Source of the DNA: Oscheius tipulae
Lineage: Eukaryota; Nematoda; Chromadorea; Rhabditida; Rhabditidae
Length of the DNA: 64,000 bases
Direction: 5' to 3'
Assembly (NCBI GenBank): GCA_037178975.1
Contig: JASJZH010000005.1
Coordinates: 1,178,001 to 1,242,000, forward strand
A program made the position numbers and the translations under genes. The notes below the pieces were generated by a model that ran no database searches, was not told the DNA's origin, and saw nothing but the letters and a program-made list of their open reading frames with translations. Shown piece by piece: positions 49,089 through 59,700 of this stretch (position 1 is its first letter; the number at the start of each line of letters is the position of its first letter).

Positions 49089-49090
49089 TA

Positions 49091-49718
49091 TTATTCAAGT
49101 TTGATGATCAAGTTGTTCTCAGATTGACACCAAGATCAATTACTTGCGTAGTCTGTAAAGTTACGGCCACCTGATTTCCGAGATTATTGAAGGAATCGCA
49201 AAGATTGCGAAATGGAAACCAGCAAGTTGATGAGAGAATGTGAAAAGCACCGACTGTACCATTGAATGAATTAACTATCTGTTTCAAAAAATAGTGCATC
49301 TATTCTTTCTTTGACTCATTGAGGCGAACAATCATTGTTATTGTTGGGAAGCAAGACAAATAGAATTGTTTCTCTGTCTTAAATGCTTCATCTCCAATTT
49401 CTCGCCATTTTGAAATTATCAACTCCGCCCAGCCCTAGCTGTAAATCTAATTTCTCGTCTATCTTGCGTGCTCTCTCCTTGCCCGCCTCTTATCAGCCGC
49501 CCTCCAACTCTACGCACAACAAAGATTCTCCGCTCTTTCCTTTCGTGTTTCCAGAACATTGGGTATTCTTTGGCGCTTCTTTTTTGGCGAGAAACAGAAA
49601 GACAGAGAGAACGAGACAGAAAGTCGGAGAGACAGAGTCCCAAAGTTTCAGACTGATTATTCACCTCAAAACACTACCTCCTATTCTACACGAAGAAGTG
49701 AAGTAGCCGAACATTGGC
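49091..49718. other. Upstream region of ankyrin-kinase locus B
   Basis: No exon is recognised. The stretch ends in the likely 5' UTR of locus B and includes an AGACAGAGAG tract (49600-49630). A promoter is expected here, but no element stands out. Confidence 0.35.
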
Positions 49719-51039
49719 ATGGTATGTATCAGATTTTTGGAAAAAAAAAAAGAAAACTTGTAACATTGCCTGAAAGGCGATAGTATACAGGCCTGAAGGT
49801 TATTCAACTTTTTTGCTTAATAGCTGCCCTTTTTCAGGAACCCAAAAACTTCCGGGATCTCCTTCCTGTTCCTCGACGACCAGTTGTCGATCTCTTGATT
49901 GAACAGAAGAAATGGGCTGTGCTGAAGGAATTCATCAGCGCAGAATCTCAAGAAGTTCAACAGGCCTTTGAAGTTTTTATAGAAAGCGTAGAGCAGGTGG
50001 GTCTATTTAGAAAATAGATTCCAGAAAAGCTTTAAGAGCGGTGACCATGCTTCGATTCGGTCTCCAGAGCTACTGTCTGAGGAAACGTCAGCAGTAGAGT
50101 TACTGCAAATGGAGTTAGCCAATAAGACAGACAAAAAGAAAGAGGACACCAAGGATGAGAGCAAGTTCCTTATTTTCGACATTACTTATGTTCACAGTGC
50201 CGTTCGTCAGAGAGATGAGAAACTAGTTCAATTGCTCATTGGTAAAGGAGTCGATATAAATGGCAAAGAGGGCGAATTTAACTTATTTCTTTTGCATATT
50301 GCTGTCTAAAATGGTCATATTAACATGATCAAGTTGTTCCTCCAACATGCAATTGTTTTAATTAGAGTTGTGGACGTAAGGAAAATAGCGTCTGTGTTGT
50401 ACCAAAGTACCGTGATTTCCACCTGCTACAGGGATGCAACAGAACTCTGCTGAGACAGTGGTTTCATTTCTCTTCGAAGATGATTTCTTTAATTGCCCAT
50501 AACTGAACGTTTAACAAACTAGGTGCTATTTGCAATTGGTTTTAATTAGAGTTTATTAGAGTCTTGAGATTCCTCAATTAACGCTGGCGCATCCTGCCAT
50601 TGTGCCAACTCGCTTAACTGTTCAAACTCGACCTGTTATAGGGATTCAACTAGTAAAGAATCCATCCGCTGAGACGGATCTTAACAATGGTGCTGATCAA
50701 ATTTGGAGTGATAAGGGACGAGAAGCCCTTAATCCATCATTCCAATCAGGTGACGACAGTGTTGACGCTCCTGTATCCATCTTCCGGTTCGGGGAGAACA
50801 TTTTCGACTTGCAGTACGTCGACCACGGAGGAGAAGGTAGTATTTTTACGGCCAAAGTGACAGATTTAGGGTGAGTTTTGTCTGCAAAAGTTCAAACCAA
50901 AATTTTAGAAATGCTCGCGTTAAAATCTTTCACAAGTTTGACGAGAATTCGAGGATAGAAGCGAAAAAGCTTTTGAGCCTGGTATAGATCCTAGCTCTCT
51001 TTTATTACTACTTCAGAGTGGAAAACATTGGAATATTGT
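49719..51039 (+). pseudogene. Ankyrin-kinase locus B, broken
   Basis: An ATG (49719-49721) is followed at once by GTATGT. Exon 2 (49838-49996) encodes EPKNFRDLLPVPRRPVVDLL. After a 28-nt intron (49997-50024) the frame continues KSFKSGDHASIRSPELL to a first ankyrin-like repeat. A TAA at 50308-50310 interrupts HIAV-stop-NGHINMIKLFLQH. Kinase exons follow: 50560-50870 (YVDHGGEGSIFTAKV, glycine-rich loop) and 50909-50981 (ARVKIFHKFDENS, lysine strand). The next exon starts at 51017 (SGKHWNIVE) and loses homology near 51040. The rest of the kinase is missing, so it is a pseudogene or a 5' remnant left by local rearrangement. It shows how the N-terminus of an intact member may look. Confidence 0.75.
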
Positions 51040-51261
51040 GGAAGCGAAAAGAGCTAGCTTCGTATCTCGGACGGCATGGACTGGCACTTTGGCAGCAAGA
51101 AGATCGTCCTTAGCGAGGCTAGAAAGAGGTACGTATCCAGTACCATTTTGGTACTTTGATGGTCCTAAAATGCAGCAAACATTTTTCATATATATAATTT
51201 TCTTATACGAACTTAATGATGCAGTAATTTTAACCACCTGCAAATAAAAGAGTTTTTTTAA

Positions 51262-51704
51262 AGGGACAGTCTAGTTATGGCCAATGGGTAAACGGCGCGC
51301 TTTTTTCTGGTCCCGCAATAAACTTCCATGAATAAGCTTGATTTACATTTTTCGGGGTTATACATTTATTTCATCGATTTCTAAGTGTGCTCAATCGATT
51401 CGCCGTCAAGTTTCACCTTCCTCTCGCCTACTTTGAGAGAAAAAAATTGCCGAGAAAAATGGAGGAAATTGACGAAATGCTGTTCTCTTGTACATCCATT
51501 TTTACTCCATTTATCTCGGTATTTTTGCAATCGAAGCAGACTAACCGAATGTGAAATTTGGCCCTGAATCGATTGAACACACTTAGAAACCGAGAAAATA
51601 AATGTAAATCATAGAATAATGTAAATCAAGCTTATTCAGGGAAGTTAGTTGCGGGACCCGTTTGAAAATAAAGCGCGCCGTTTAAACATAACTAAACTGT
51701 CCGT
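51262..51704. mobile_element. Foldback element with TTAA flanks
   Basis: Arms of about 140 bp (from 51262 and ending 51704) are imperfect complements. They share GGACAGT.TAGTTATG, AAACGGCGCGCTTT, GAATAAGCTTGATTTACAT and CTAAGTGTGYTCAATCGATT. TTAA lies on both sides (51258-51261 and 51705-51708), as for piggyBac-type targets. There is no coding capacity. A second, internally deleted copy is at 54372-54592. Confidence 0.8.
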
Positions 51705-51712
51705 TTAACAAA

Positions 51713-51870
51713 TTAGGTGCTATTTACAATTATTTAGAGTTATGGACCTTTGGAAAATAGCGTTCGAGCAAATGGTAACAAAGAATTAGTGGCCATTCCA
51801 GTGAAATATGGACCCCGTTAGACGAACAAACATCCAACAACAATTAAGCTTCAAATAAAAATCATCATTG
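51713..51870 (+). pseudogene. 3' end relic of an ankyrin-kinase family gene
   Basis: AATGGTAACAAAGAATTAGTGGCC...GGACCCCGTTAG, then AACAAACATCCAACAA and AATAAA-like sequence, match the end of fragment A (44660-44760). Only the last part of the terminal repeat is left. Confidence 0.65.
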
Positions 51871-51984
51871 TATATATTTTCATAGTTTTGTCCATGCTTT
51901 TCTACTCTCAACTCTATTCTGTTCCTTTCTCTCTTTCTTTCTTTTCTCTTTGTCTTTCTGGCTCTCTGTTTTTCTGTCTCCGAA

Positions 51985-52122
51985 GGACGAAGCCAATTCT
52001 GGAAGCTGCTTCAGCCGGAAGATAGAGCGTCTGTCCAGGAGGACGTCTCTTCGAACGTATCGACTTCTAGGATTGAAGTGGAGAAGGAGAAGCGCCAGAA
52101 GAAGAGACCTCATCTGGAGTAA
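51985..52122 (+). other. Possible orphan C-terminal exon, plus strand
   Basis: An open frame of 45 codons reads RSQFWKLLQPEDRASVQEDV and ends KEKRQKKRPHLE then TAA. CTGTCTCCGAAG just upstream could be an acceptor. The tail looks like a basic nuclear-localisation end. I recognise no family and see no joined upstream exon. Confidence 0.25.
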
Positions 52123-52619
52123 ACTACTTGGTTTTGAAAGCAGCAATCAGCTACCTTGTAGAGAGAGTCGAGGCTTTTTTTGAACTTAATTGGCTCCCTT
52201 GAATTGTTGTTTTTTTGTAGCTAACAAAACTTTAAAACAAAATACTTTCGTTCATTATTGACAGAGGATGTGGTATTTCCATTTCAGGGGACACTGACGT
52301 TTGGAATCGAATAGAGAGACAGAAAGACACAGTGATGGAGAGACAGTGACAATCCCCTCCTCCTCCTCCTTCCCATAATCAGGCTCTCCATTCTTGGCTT
52401 CTCATCCCCTTTCCGAAGAAAGCAATCAGAAATTGATCGGAAGATAAGAGTCTTTGTTTACCGCCAGCTTGCAGAAAATACCAATCTCCTCCTGATGGTG
52501 GTAGACAGAAGGTAACTAAGACTTTTCGGAAATGGCTTGGCATAGGAGAGAGACGGAGAGACACTACTTTATTTCTCATCGTCTTTCACATTACGACTAT
52601 CTCCTCCGTATCCGGTCTA

Positions 52620-52730
52620 TTAGTAGTCGACGTTCTGGTTCCTCTGGTAGTCGGCGTCTTCTTTCTGTTCGATGAAGAGTAGCTTCTGCTGTACTTCTTC
52701 GCATCGAGCAAAGTGATCAGCTCGAAAGAA
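52620..52730 (-). other. Possible orphan C-terminal exon, minus strand
   Basis: After a TGTACGTAG acceptor the minus strand encodes 36 residues (FFRADHFARCEEVQQKLLF, then a tail ending RNQNVDY and TAA). The sequence looks like real protein, but the upstream exon is not found. A further open stretch (VKHQFIDSVNMTMYRL) lies near 52850-52900 on the same strand. No family is recognised. Confidence 0.3.
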
Positions 52731-52956
52731 CTACGTACACTGAACCGACTGAACTCACAAGAAGGAAGAGTAAAAAAGAGCTAAAAGACGCATGTTCTCG
52801 GGAACGGCCCGGAGCCAACACATGCCCCCATTTATAGTCTGTACATGGTCATGTTTACCGAGTCAATGAATTGGTGTTTGACTAGGGTCAGGACCTAGAG
52901 AACGGGAGGAAAAAGTAGCTGGTCAATGGTGGGGGAACGTGTCTCCGAACATCATA

Positions 52957-54026
52957 CAGGGTGGCCCATAATTACGTTGACAAGGTAAAAGTTCCGTAAA
53001 AACAACAATAGAGCAGACTAAGAAAATCGACCATAAAGGTTTTATTCTTAACAAAAAACTGAACACAATTGTACGTTAAAGTTCAAAGATATCGTCGTTA
53101 GCATCGACACAGGCCTTGAGACGTTTGGGGGAAGGCGTCGACGGTGGCACGCAGGTAGGCATCATCGAGCTCACTCCAGGCCTTTTCCAGGGATTTCTTC
53201 AGTGAATCGATGTTCAGATGGGGTTTGGAGCATGCCTTGGACTCGAGAACGCTCCAGATTGAGTAGTCTATAGGATTGAGGTCCGGGGATGACGGTGGCC
53301 ATTGACTGAAAGTGATGAAGTCCGGGAAGTTCTGCTGGCACCAGTTCTGGACGGCGTTGTGCTTGTGGGCGGGCACCCCATTTTGTTGGAAGCACAAATG
53401 TCTTTTGGCTGAGAAATTGCGTAGACTCTATCATTTTGCTTGTTCAGAGCCTGTTCGAAGGTGAACACCTTCTCATCTGTGAAGAGTCTAGTGAGCTCCA
53501 TTCTTGAAACGTCTAAGCAACTCCTTAGCACGGACTTTTCTCTTGATTTTTGCAGCAAAAGAAAGAAATCGGCTTCTAGCCTGCTTGTACGCTATCATCG
53601 CTAGACGATTCTTGACAATTCGTTGCAACGAAGTTCGGGAAATCGACATCTCCTTTGACAAATTGGGGATAGAGCGTGCCGGGTTGCGACGAAGACGTCT
53701 TGATAGCTGCTTTGGTTGAAACAGGTCTTCCGCGTCCGGTTCGGTCGGGATGGCTTCCCAAAGACTTGAATCTTGAAATCGTCGCCGATACAAGTTACCT
53801 GGATACATTTAACCGCCTCGAAATGTCGCATGCCGGAATTCCCTCACGATAAAGTGAGACGATTGATGCACGATGGGGCGACGGCTTCGTACTTCTGAAA
53901 GTTAGGAGCTATAACGCAAAAAACAATTGGAAATATAGTTGAAAACATTATCAAACAAAAATAAAAAAGATTAGAAACACAGAACTCGAACAAATTGCAT
54001 TTCCGCGCGAATTATGGGCCACGCTG
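52957..54026 (-). mobile_element. Tc1/mariner-superfamily element 3 with both ends
   Basis: Terminal repeats CAGGGTGGCCCATAATTACG and (inverted) CAGCGTGGCCCATAATT lie next to TA at both sides (52955-52956 and 54027-54028). The minus strand encodes a broken transposase: helix-turn-helix region, LFTDEKVFTFEQALNKQNDR, a deletion, then FQQNGVPAHKHNAV and SPDLNPIDYSIWSVLE. The second catalytic Asp is Asn (QQDG to QQNG), and several frameshifts are present. The NPIDYSIW end places it in a DDxD-type group, close to element 1. Confidence 0.9.
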
Positions 54027-54229
54027 TACTGTTGCATGTTTTCAAAGACAGTTCAAGAGTCTCCCAAACCAAAAGACACCTACTGACGCCTGTTTCAGCA
54101 TGACTATTCATTGGCTTGCCTTCCAGTAAGGGTGTTTTTACCGAATGGAAACATTTCAGATAACACCCGGATCCGGTGACTGCTTGTATTGATTTTGCTT
54201 CTTATCATTTATTTGTTGTTTCCACAGCC

Positions 54230-54310
54230 CTCTTCGAGAGACTCCTCCGCTTCATATTCCCCATGGAAACAGATCGATCTAGGAAGAGGAAGCTAAGAAG
54301 AGGTACGTAA
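54230..54310 (+). other. Possible 5' exon of kinase locus C
   Basis: After GTTGTTTCCACAG an exon-like stretch contains ATG (54274) and a basic METDRSRKRKLRR sequence ending in a GTACGT donor near 54309. Homologous sequence occurs in locus B at 51098-51130. Whether it splices to the kinase exon at 54628 is not shown. Confidence 0.3.
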
Positions 54311-54371
54311 ACCTGTAGTGATTTCGGTACTTTGCTACTACTCGGACTCAATTTTCCAAAGATCCTAAAGT

Positions 54372-54592
54372 ACATAAATTTCATCGATTTCTAAGTGTGC
54401 TCAATCGATTCGCCGACTAACCGAAGGTGAAATTTGGCCCTGAATCGATTGAACACATTTAGAAACTGAGAAAATAAGTGTAAATCATAGAATAATGTAA
54501 ATCAAGCTTATTCAGGGAAGTTAGTTGCGGGACCCGTTTGAAAATAAAGCGCGCCGTTTAAACATAACTAAACTGTCCGTTTAACAAATTAG
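54372..54592. mobile_element. Second, internally deleted copy of the TTAA foldback
   Basis: The sequence joins TTTCATCGATTTCTAAGTGTG...GATTCGCC directly to GACTAACCGA and the complete right arm ending ACTGTCC. It was evidently carried by segmental duplication with the adjacent kinase module, since the flank GTTTAACAAATTAGGTGCT is the same as at 51703. Confidence 0.75.
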
Positions 54593-54627
54593 GTGCTGAT
54601 TGTAATTGGTTTTAATTAGTTTATTAG

Positions 54628-56218
54628 AGTCTTGAGATCCTTCAATTAACGCTGACTGCCATTGTGCCAACTCGCTTCACTGTTAAAACTCGATCTGTTA
54701 CAGAGATACAACTAGTGAAGAATTCATCCGCTGAGACGGATCGTAATATTGATGCTGTTCAAACTTGGAGTGGTAAAAGACAAGAAGTCCTTAATCCAGC
54801 ATTCCAATCAGGTGACGACAGTGTTGACGTTCCTGTATCCATCTTCCGGTTCGGGGAGAACATTTCCGTCTTGGAATACTTGAACCACGGAGGAGAAGGT
54901 ATTGTTTACACGGCCAAAGTGGCAGATTTAGGGTGAGTTCGTATTCTGCAAAAGTTCAAATCAATATTTTAGAAAAGCTTGCGTTAAAATCTTTAACAAG
55001 TTCGATGAGAACTCGAGGAAGGAAGTGGAAATGCTCTTGAGCCTGGTATAGATCCTAGCTCTCTTTTATTACTACTTCAGAGTGGAAAACATTGGAATAT
55101 TGTGGAAGTATTCGGTACATATAAAAGGTTCTATCGTGAGGAGGGATATGTGATGGAGCTTATGGATGGCGGCACTCTCTACGATGGTAGCTTGGTGAGA
55201 TCCAACAATACATTATTTGTAGCAATTTACTCTGGACACCGTTATGAACCTGAACAGGCCTACTTTTGGATGCTGCAAATAGTTTATGGCGTGGCCTATT
55301 TACACATGAAGGATATTGCTCATCTGAATTTGACACCTTCGAAGTAGGCAAAACAGAGATGGACGGTATCGTTATCCTATATGTTTAGTTTGCTATTGGA
55401 TTCTACGTGGACATGCGTAAAAATTGCAGACTTTGGGCATTCAATAAACTTGAAACACTCCAAATTAATTTTCAGGTTGAGCAAACGATTTCATAGCAAA
55501 AGACATTTATAGAAGCGCAACTTACAAGTACATGGCGCCGGAATTGTTTGCGGAAAACGACACAGATACACTCGATTTGCGTCAGTGCGACATTTATTCA
55601 ATCGGTATAACATTTTGGGAGATACTCTACCGACAGTATGCATTTATTTTGTAAATTGTTAAGTGTCCAAGGTCGCCTTTCGACGGACACTGGACAGAAA
55701 AAAAAGTTACGGAAGAAGTGCGTCCCTGCTTGGACAATTTTATTTGGGATCCGGTTATTCAAGAGATGATTGAAATGTAAGAAGCTTCTTTCTTCACTTT
55801 TATTTAAATTGAGGTCCTGGCAAGAAAACCCATCAGAACGCAGTCTCATGTATTGTGTTGTAGCTTTGCAGCAAGCAGTAGAGGTGACGTTTTTGTTGTC
55901 TTCAAATTCTTGGAAAATTTTGCCTCTTTCTGTCTCTGTCTCTCACTCTTCCTGTCTCTCTGTATTTTTTACTGTTCGAATTATGATGTTGAATAGTTTC
56001 CGTTTCAGAAAATTCCTGACAATCCCTTCTCGATACAGAGGCTATACACATTGTATTGGAGCACGAAAAAAGAATATTTCTTGAATATAATGCTCGTCTA
56101 CCTAATGACAAGGCATGAAACAGTAAGAGCCTATTATCAGAAAGCACTCAACTACGTAATCGAAAAATGCGAAAGAGAAGTACGCATCGATGGAATAGAA
56201 TCGGTTGGTCAAAGATAA
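54628..56218 (+). CDS. Protein kinase-like gene C, predicted pseudokinase (9 exons, 5' end open)
   Basis: Exons: 54628-54932, 54973-55045, 55081-55186, 55223-55343, 55389-55475, 55513-55635, 55672-55776, 55814-55883, 56009-56218. They keep frame without a stop for 399 residues. Kinase motifs in order: LNHGGEGIVYTAKV (glycine loop), CVKIF (lysine), KHWNIVEVFG, YVMELMDGG, DIAHLNLTPSK (catalytic loop), KIADFGHS, YKYMAPELF, DIYSIGITFWEILY. The catalytic loop has Asn for the HRD Asp and Thr for the following Lys, so phosphotransfer is unlikely although DFG is kept. No ankyrin repeats precede it and no ATG is certain; a 5' exon may lie near 54274. Introns are mostly 35-46 nt. The last exon adds a helical tail ending IESVGQR. 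Confidence 0.75.
55920..55965. repeat. (CTGTCTCT)n in the last intron of gene C
   Basis: Short CTGTCTCTGTCTCTCAC tract of the common class. Confidence 0.8.
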
Positions 56219-56728
56219 ATGCTTCTCTCAACGGAGATTCAGAAGAGTTTCCAGTGGCACGATTTTAGGCGACGGTGGTATACGTATATAGACGACAGTC
56301 TTCGTTCCAGGATCCGTATTATAAATTATTGTGGCCAAAATCATCACTTTAAAACATCTCATTTGGTAAGGCAGCAAGCGAACATAGTAAAACGAGTGTC
56401 CAGCTAATGCGCCTAAGTGCTCTAAGAGCGCACAGTTTGAAAAAATTGGCGGGAACGACCAAATATTGGTAATATTGAGTTTTGTTCCGTTTTTCGGTGA
56501 TTTCCTATGTCAAAATTAGTTAGAACAAACCAAAAATGAAGGGAATTGAGTCTGTGATCGATCACATCAAACAAAAATCAATTTTTCCTTGATCTTTGAG
56601 ATAAAACTGCTTGAATTGCTGCGCAAAATACGGTAGAATGGCGCCAATGAGTTTGTAGTCGGACACTCGCTTTTAAGGGAAACTGACACCGTCTGCTCAT
56701 CCCCTCACAGTGACAGTGTGCTTTTAAG
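56219..56728. other. Gap between kinase C and ankyrin-kinase D
   Basis: No exon is recognised. An ATG-led N-terminal exon for gene D would be expected here or further upstream, but none with the MEPKNFRDLLP-type start of locus B was found. Confidence 0.4.
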
Positions 56729-59700
56729 AGCCGTACTCCTCTTCACTTTGCTGCCCAAAAAGGTCACGTCGACAAAGTGGAGCTTCTCCTCCAACATGGA
56801 GCTATCGTCGACAGTGAAGATAACGATCACACTACTCCTTTGCATTTTGCTGCTCAAGATGGATACGATAAAGTAGTGGACGTGCTTCTTGGCGCCGGAG
56901 CTTCGGTCTCTTCAAAGGATAAAGTTGGGTGGACTTCTTTACATTTTGCTGTTGAACATAATCACATTGTATGTGCCAGCACCCTGCTCAAGCATCGCGC
57001 TCCGATCGATGCAGCTACTGTGTTGGGCAGTACTCCTCTTCACTTTGCTGTCCTAAATGGTCATGTTGAGATGGTGAAGCTTCTCCTCCAATATGGAGCT
57101 ACTATCGACAGTCGTGACAATGACCTCTACACCCCACTTCACCTTGCTGCTCAAGAGGGGCACGATAAAGTAGTGGACGTGCTTCTTGGCGCTAGAGCAT
57201 CGATCTTTTCAAAGGATATAGATGGGAGGAATCCTTTACATTTTGCTGTTGGACATAAACACATTGAATGTGCCAGCACCCTGCTCAAGCATCGCGCTCC
57301 GATCGATGCAGCTACTGTGTTGGGCAGTACTCCTCTTCACTTTGCTATCCTAAATGGTCATTTTGAGATGGTGAAGCTTCTCCTCGAATGTGGAGCTACT
57401 ATCGACAGTGAAGATAAAGATCTCTCCGTTCCACTGCACTTTGCTGCTCGTCAGGGAGACAATTTGATGGTGGAAATGCTCATCAAAGCAGGAGCTTCAG
57501 TCACATTAAAGGATAAATATGGGTGGACTCCTTTACATTGTGCTGTCCTAAATGGTCATGTTGAGATAGTGAAGCTTCTCCTCCAACATGGAGCTATCGT
57601 CGACAGTGAAGATAACGATCACACTACTCCTTTGCATTTTGCTGCTCAAGATGGATACGATAAAGTAGTGGACGTGCTTCTTGGCGCCGGAGCTTCGGTC
57701 TCTTCAAAGAATACAGTTGGGTGGACTCCTTTACATTTTGCTGTTGGACACAAACACATTGAATGTGCCAGCACCCTGCTCAAGCATCGCGCTCCGATCG
57801 ATGCAGCTACTGTGTTGGGCAGTACTCCTCTTCACTTTGCTGTCCTAAATGGTCATTTTGAGATGGTGAAGCTTCTCCTCCAATATGAAGCTACTATCGA
57901 CAGTCGTGACAATGACCTCTGCACCCCACTTCATCTTGCTGCTCAAGATGGATACGATAAAGTAGTGGACGTGCTTCTTGGCGCCGGAGCTTCGGTCTCT
58001 TCAAAGGATAAAGATGGGCTGACTCCATTACATTTTGCTGCATCGCATAATCGCATTGAAATTGCCAGGACCCTGCTCAAGCATTGCGCGCCGATCGATT
58101 CAGCCAGTGGAATTGGCAATACCCCTCTTCACTTGGCTGCCTTTAAAGGTCACGTTGACATGGTGAAGCTACTCCTGGAACATGAAGCTACTATCGACAG
58201 TGAAAGTCTTTGTACTCCACTGCTCCTTGCTGCTCGTCATGGACATCATTTGATCGTGGAAATGCTGATCACAGCAGGAGCTTCGGTCTCTTCAAAGGAT
58301 ATAGATGAGAGGAATCCTTTACATTTTGCTGTTGGACATAATCACATTGAATGTGCCAGAATCCTGCTTGTTCATGGCGCTCCGATCGATGCAGCTACTG
58401 TGTTGGGCAGTACTCCTCTTCACTTTGCTATCCTAAATGGTCATTTTGAGATGGTGAAGCTTCTCCTCGAATGTGGAGCTACTATCGACAGTGAAGATAA
58501 AGATCTCTCCGTTCCACTGCACTTTGCTGCTCGTCAGGGAGACTATTTGATGGCGGAAATGCTCATCACAGCAGGAGCTTCAGTCACATTAAAGGATAAA
58601 TATGGGTGGACTCCTTTACATTGTGCTGTCCTAAATGGTCATTTTGACATGGTGATGCTTCTCCTCCAACATGGAGCTATCGTCGACAGTTGCGACAATA
58701 ATCTCGTCACCCCCCTTCACCTTGCTGCCCAAATGGGACATGGTCAGATCATGAACACACTCTTCGAGGCAGGAGCTTCGGTCTCTTCAAAGGATATAGA
58801 CGGGAGGACTCCTTTACATTTTGCTGTTGGACATAATCACATTGAATGTGCCAGAACCCTGCTCAAGCATCGGACTCCGATCGATGCAGCTACCGTGATC
58901 GGCAGTACTCTTCTTAACTTTGTTGCCCAAAATGGTCATGTTGAGATGGTGAAGCTTCTCCTCCAATGTGGAGCTACTATTGACAGTGAAGATAAAGATC
59001 ACGCCACTTCTTTTGCAGCCAACGGGTAAGTGGTAGCATGTTAGAGATCTTTACGATTTAAGACCTGTCTGTGTTAAAATATTTCACAAGTTTGGTAAAC
59101 GTCAAAGAAAGGAAGTGGAAAAGCTCGTGAGCCTGGTAAGAATGTGGAAATTTTCTTCAGCTCTAGTCTAAAAAATTGATCCCATGCAAACCAGTGGTCC
59201 AATGAAAAATCGTTAAAAAAGTGTTTCCAAAGACTTCATTTTTCTGTGAAAATGCTGAAGGTTGAGGGATATCTACTGGCTTAGTGCCGCTACTCTTACC
59301 TGATGCAGAGCTTAGCCCCTAAGTTTGCACCCAAGAGCCGCACCCAAAAATCCTGGTAGAGCTTCTTGGTGCAAACATAGGGGCTGTAGGCTGCGCATCA
59401 GGCAATGCTGTACCAAGTCTATAGATTTTTGGCACGACCCCCTCACTCCGGGTTAAAAACCTTTCAGTTCAGGTGAAAATCCCTATGCTTGTTTTGCGAC
59501 CACTTTTTTCATTTACATGGGACCACTTCTTTTCGACCAGAGTCGTTTTTTATGTACCCGGCTTTTCGGCAAGCCGGCACCTTAATGAAACCAGGGTTCT
59601 CATAACTCCGGAAATAAATGACCGGAATCGTAACGATTAGTGAATGTCTATCGGAATGGTTACCGATGAAAGCGCGGTTATCCAAGACGTGCTCGAAACT

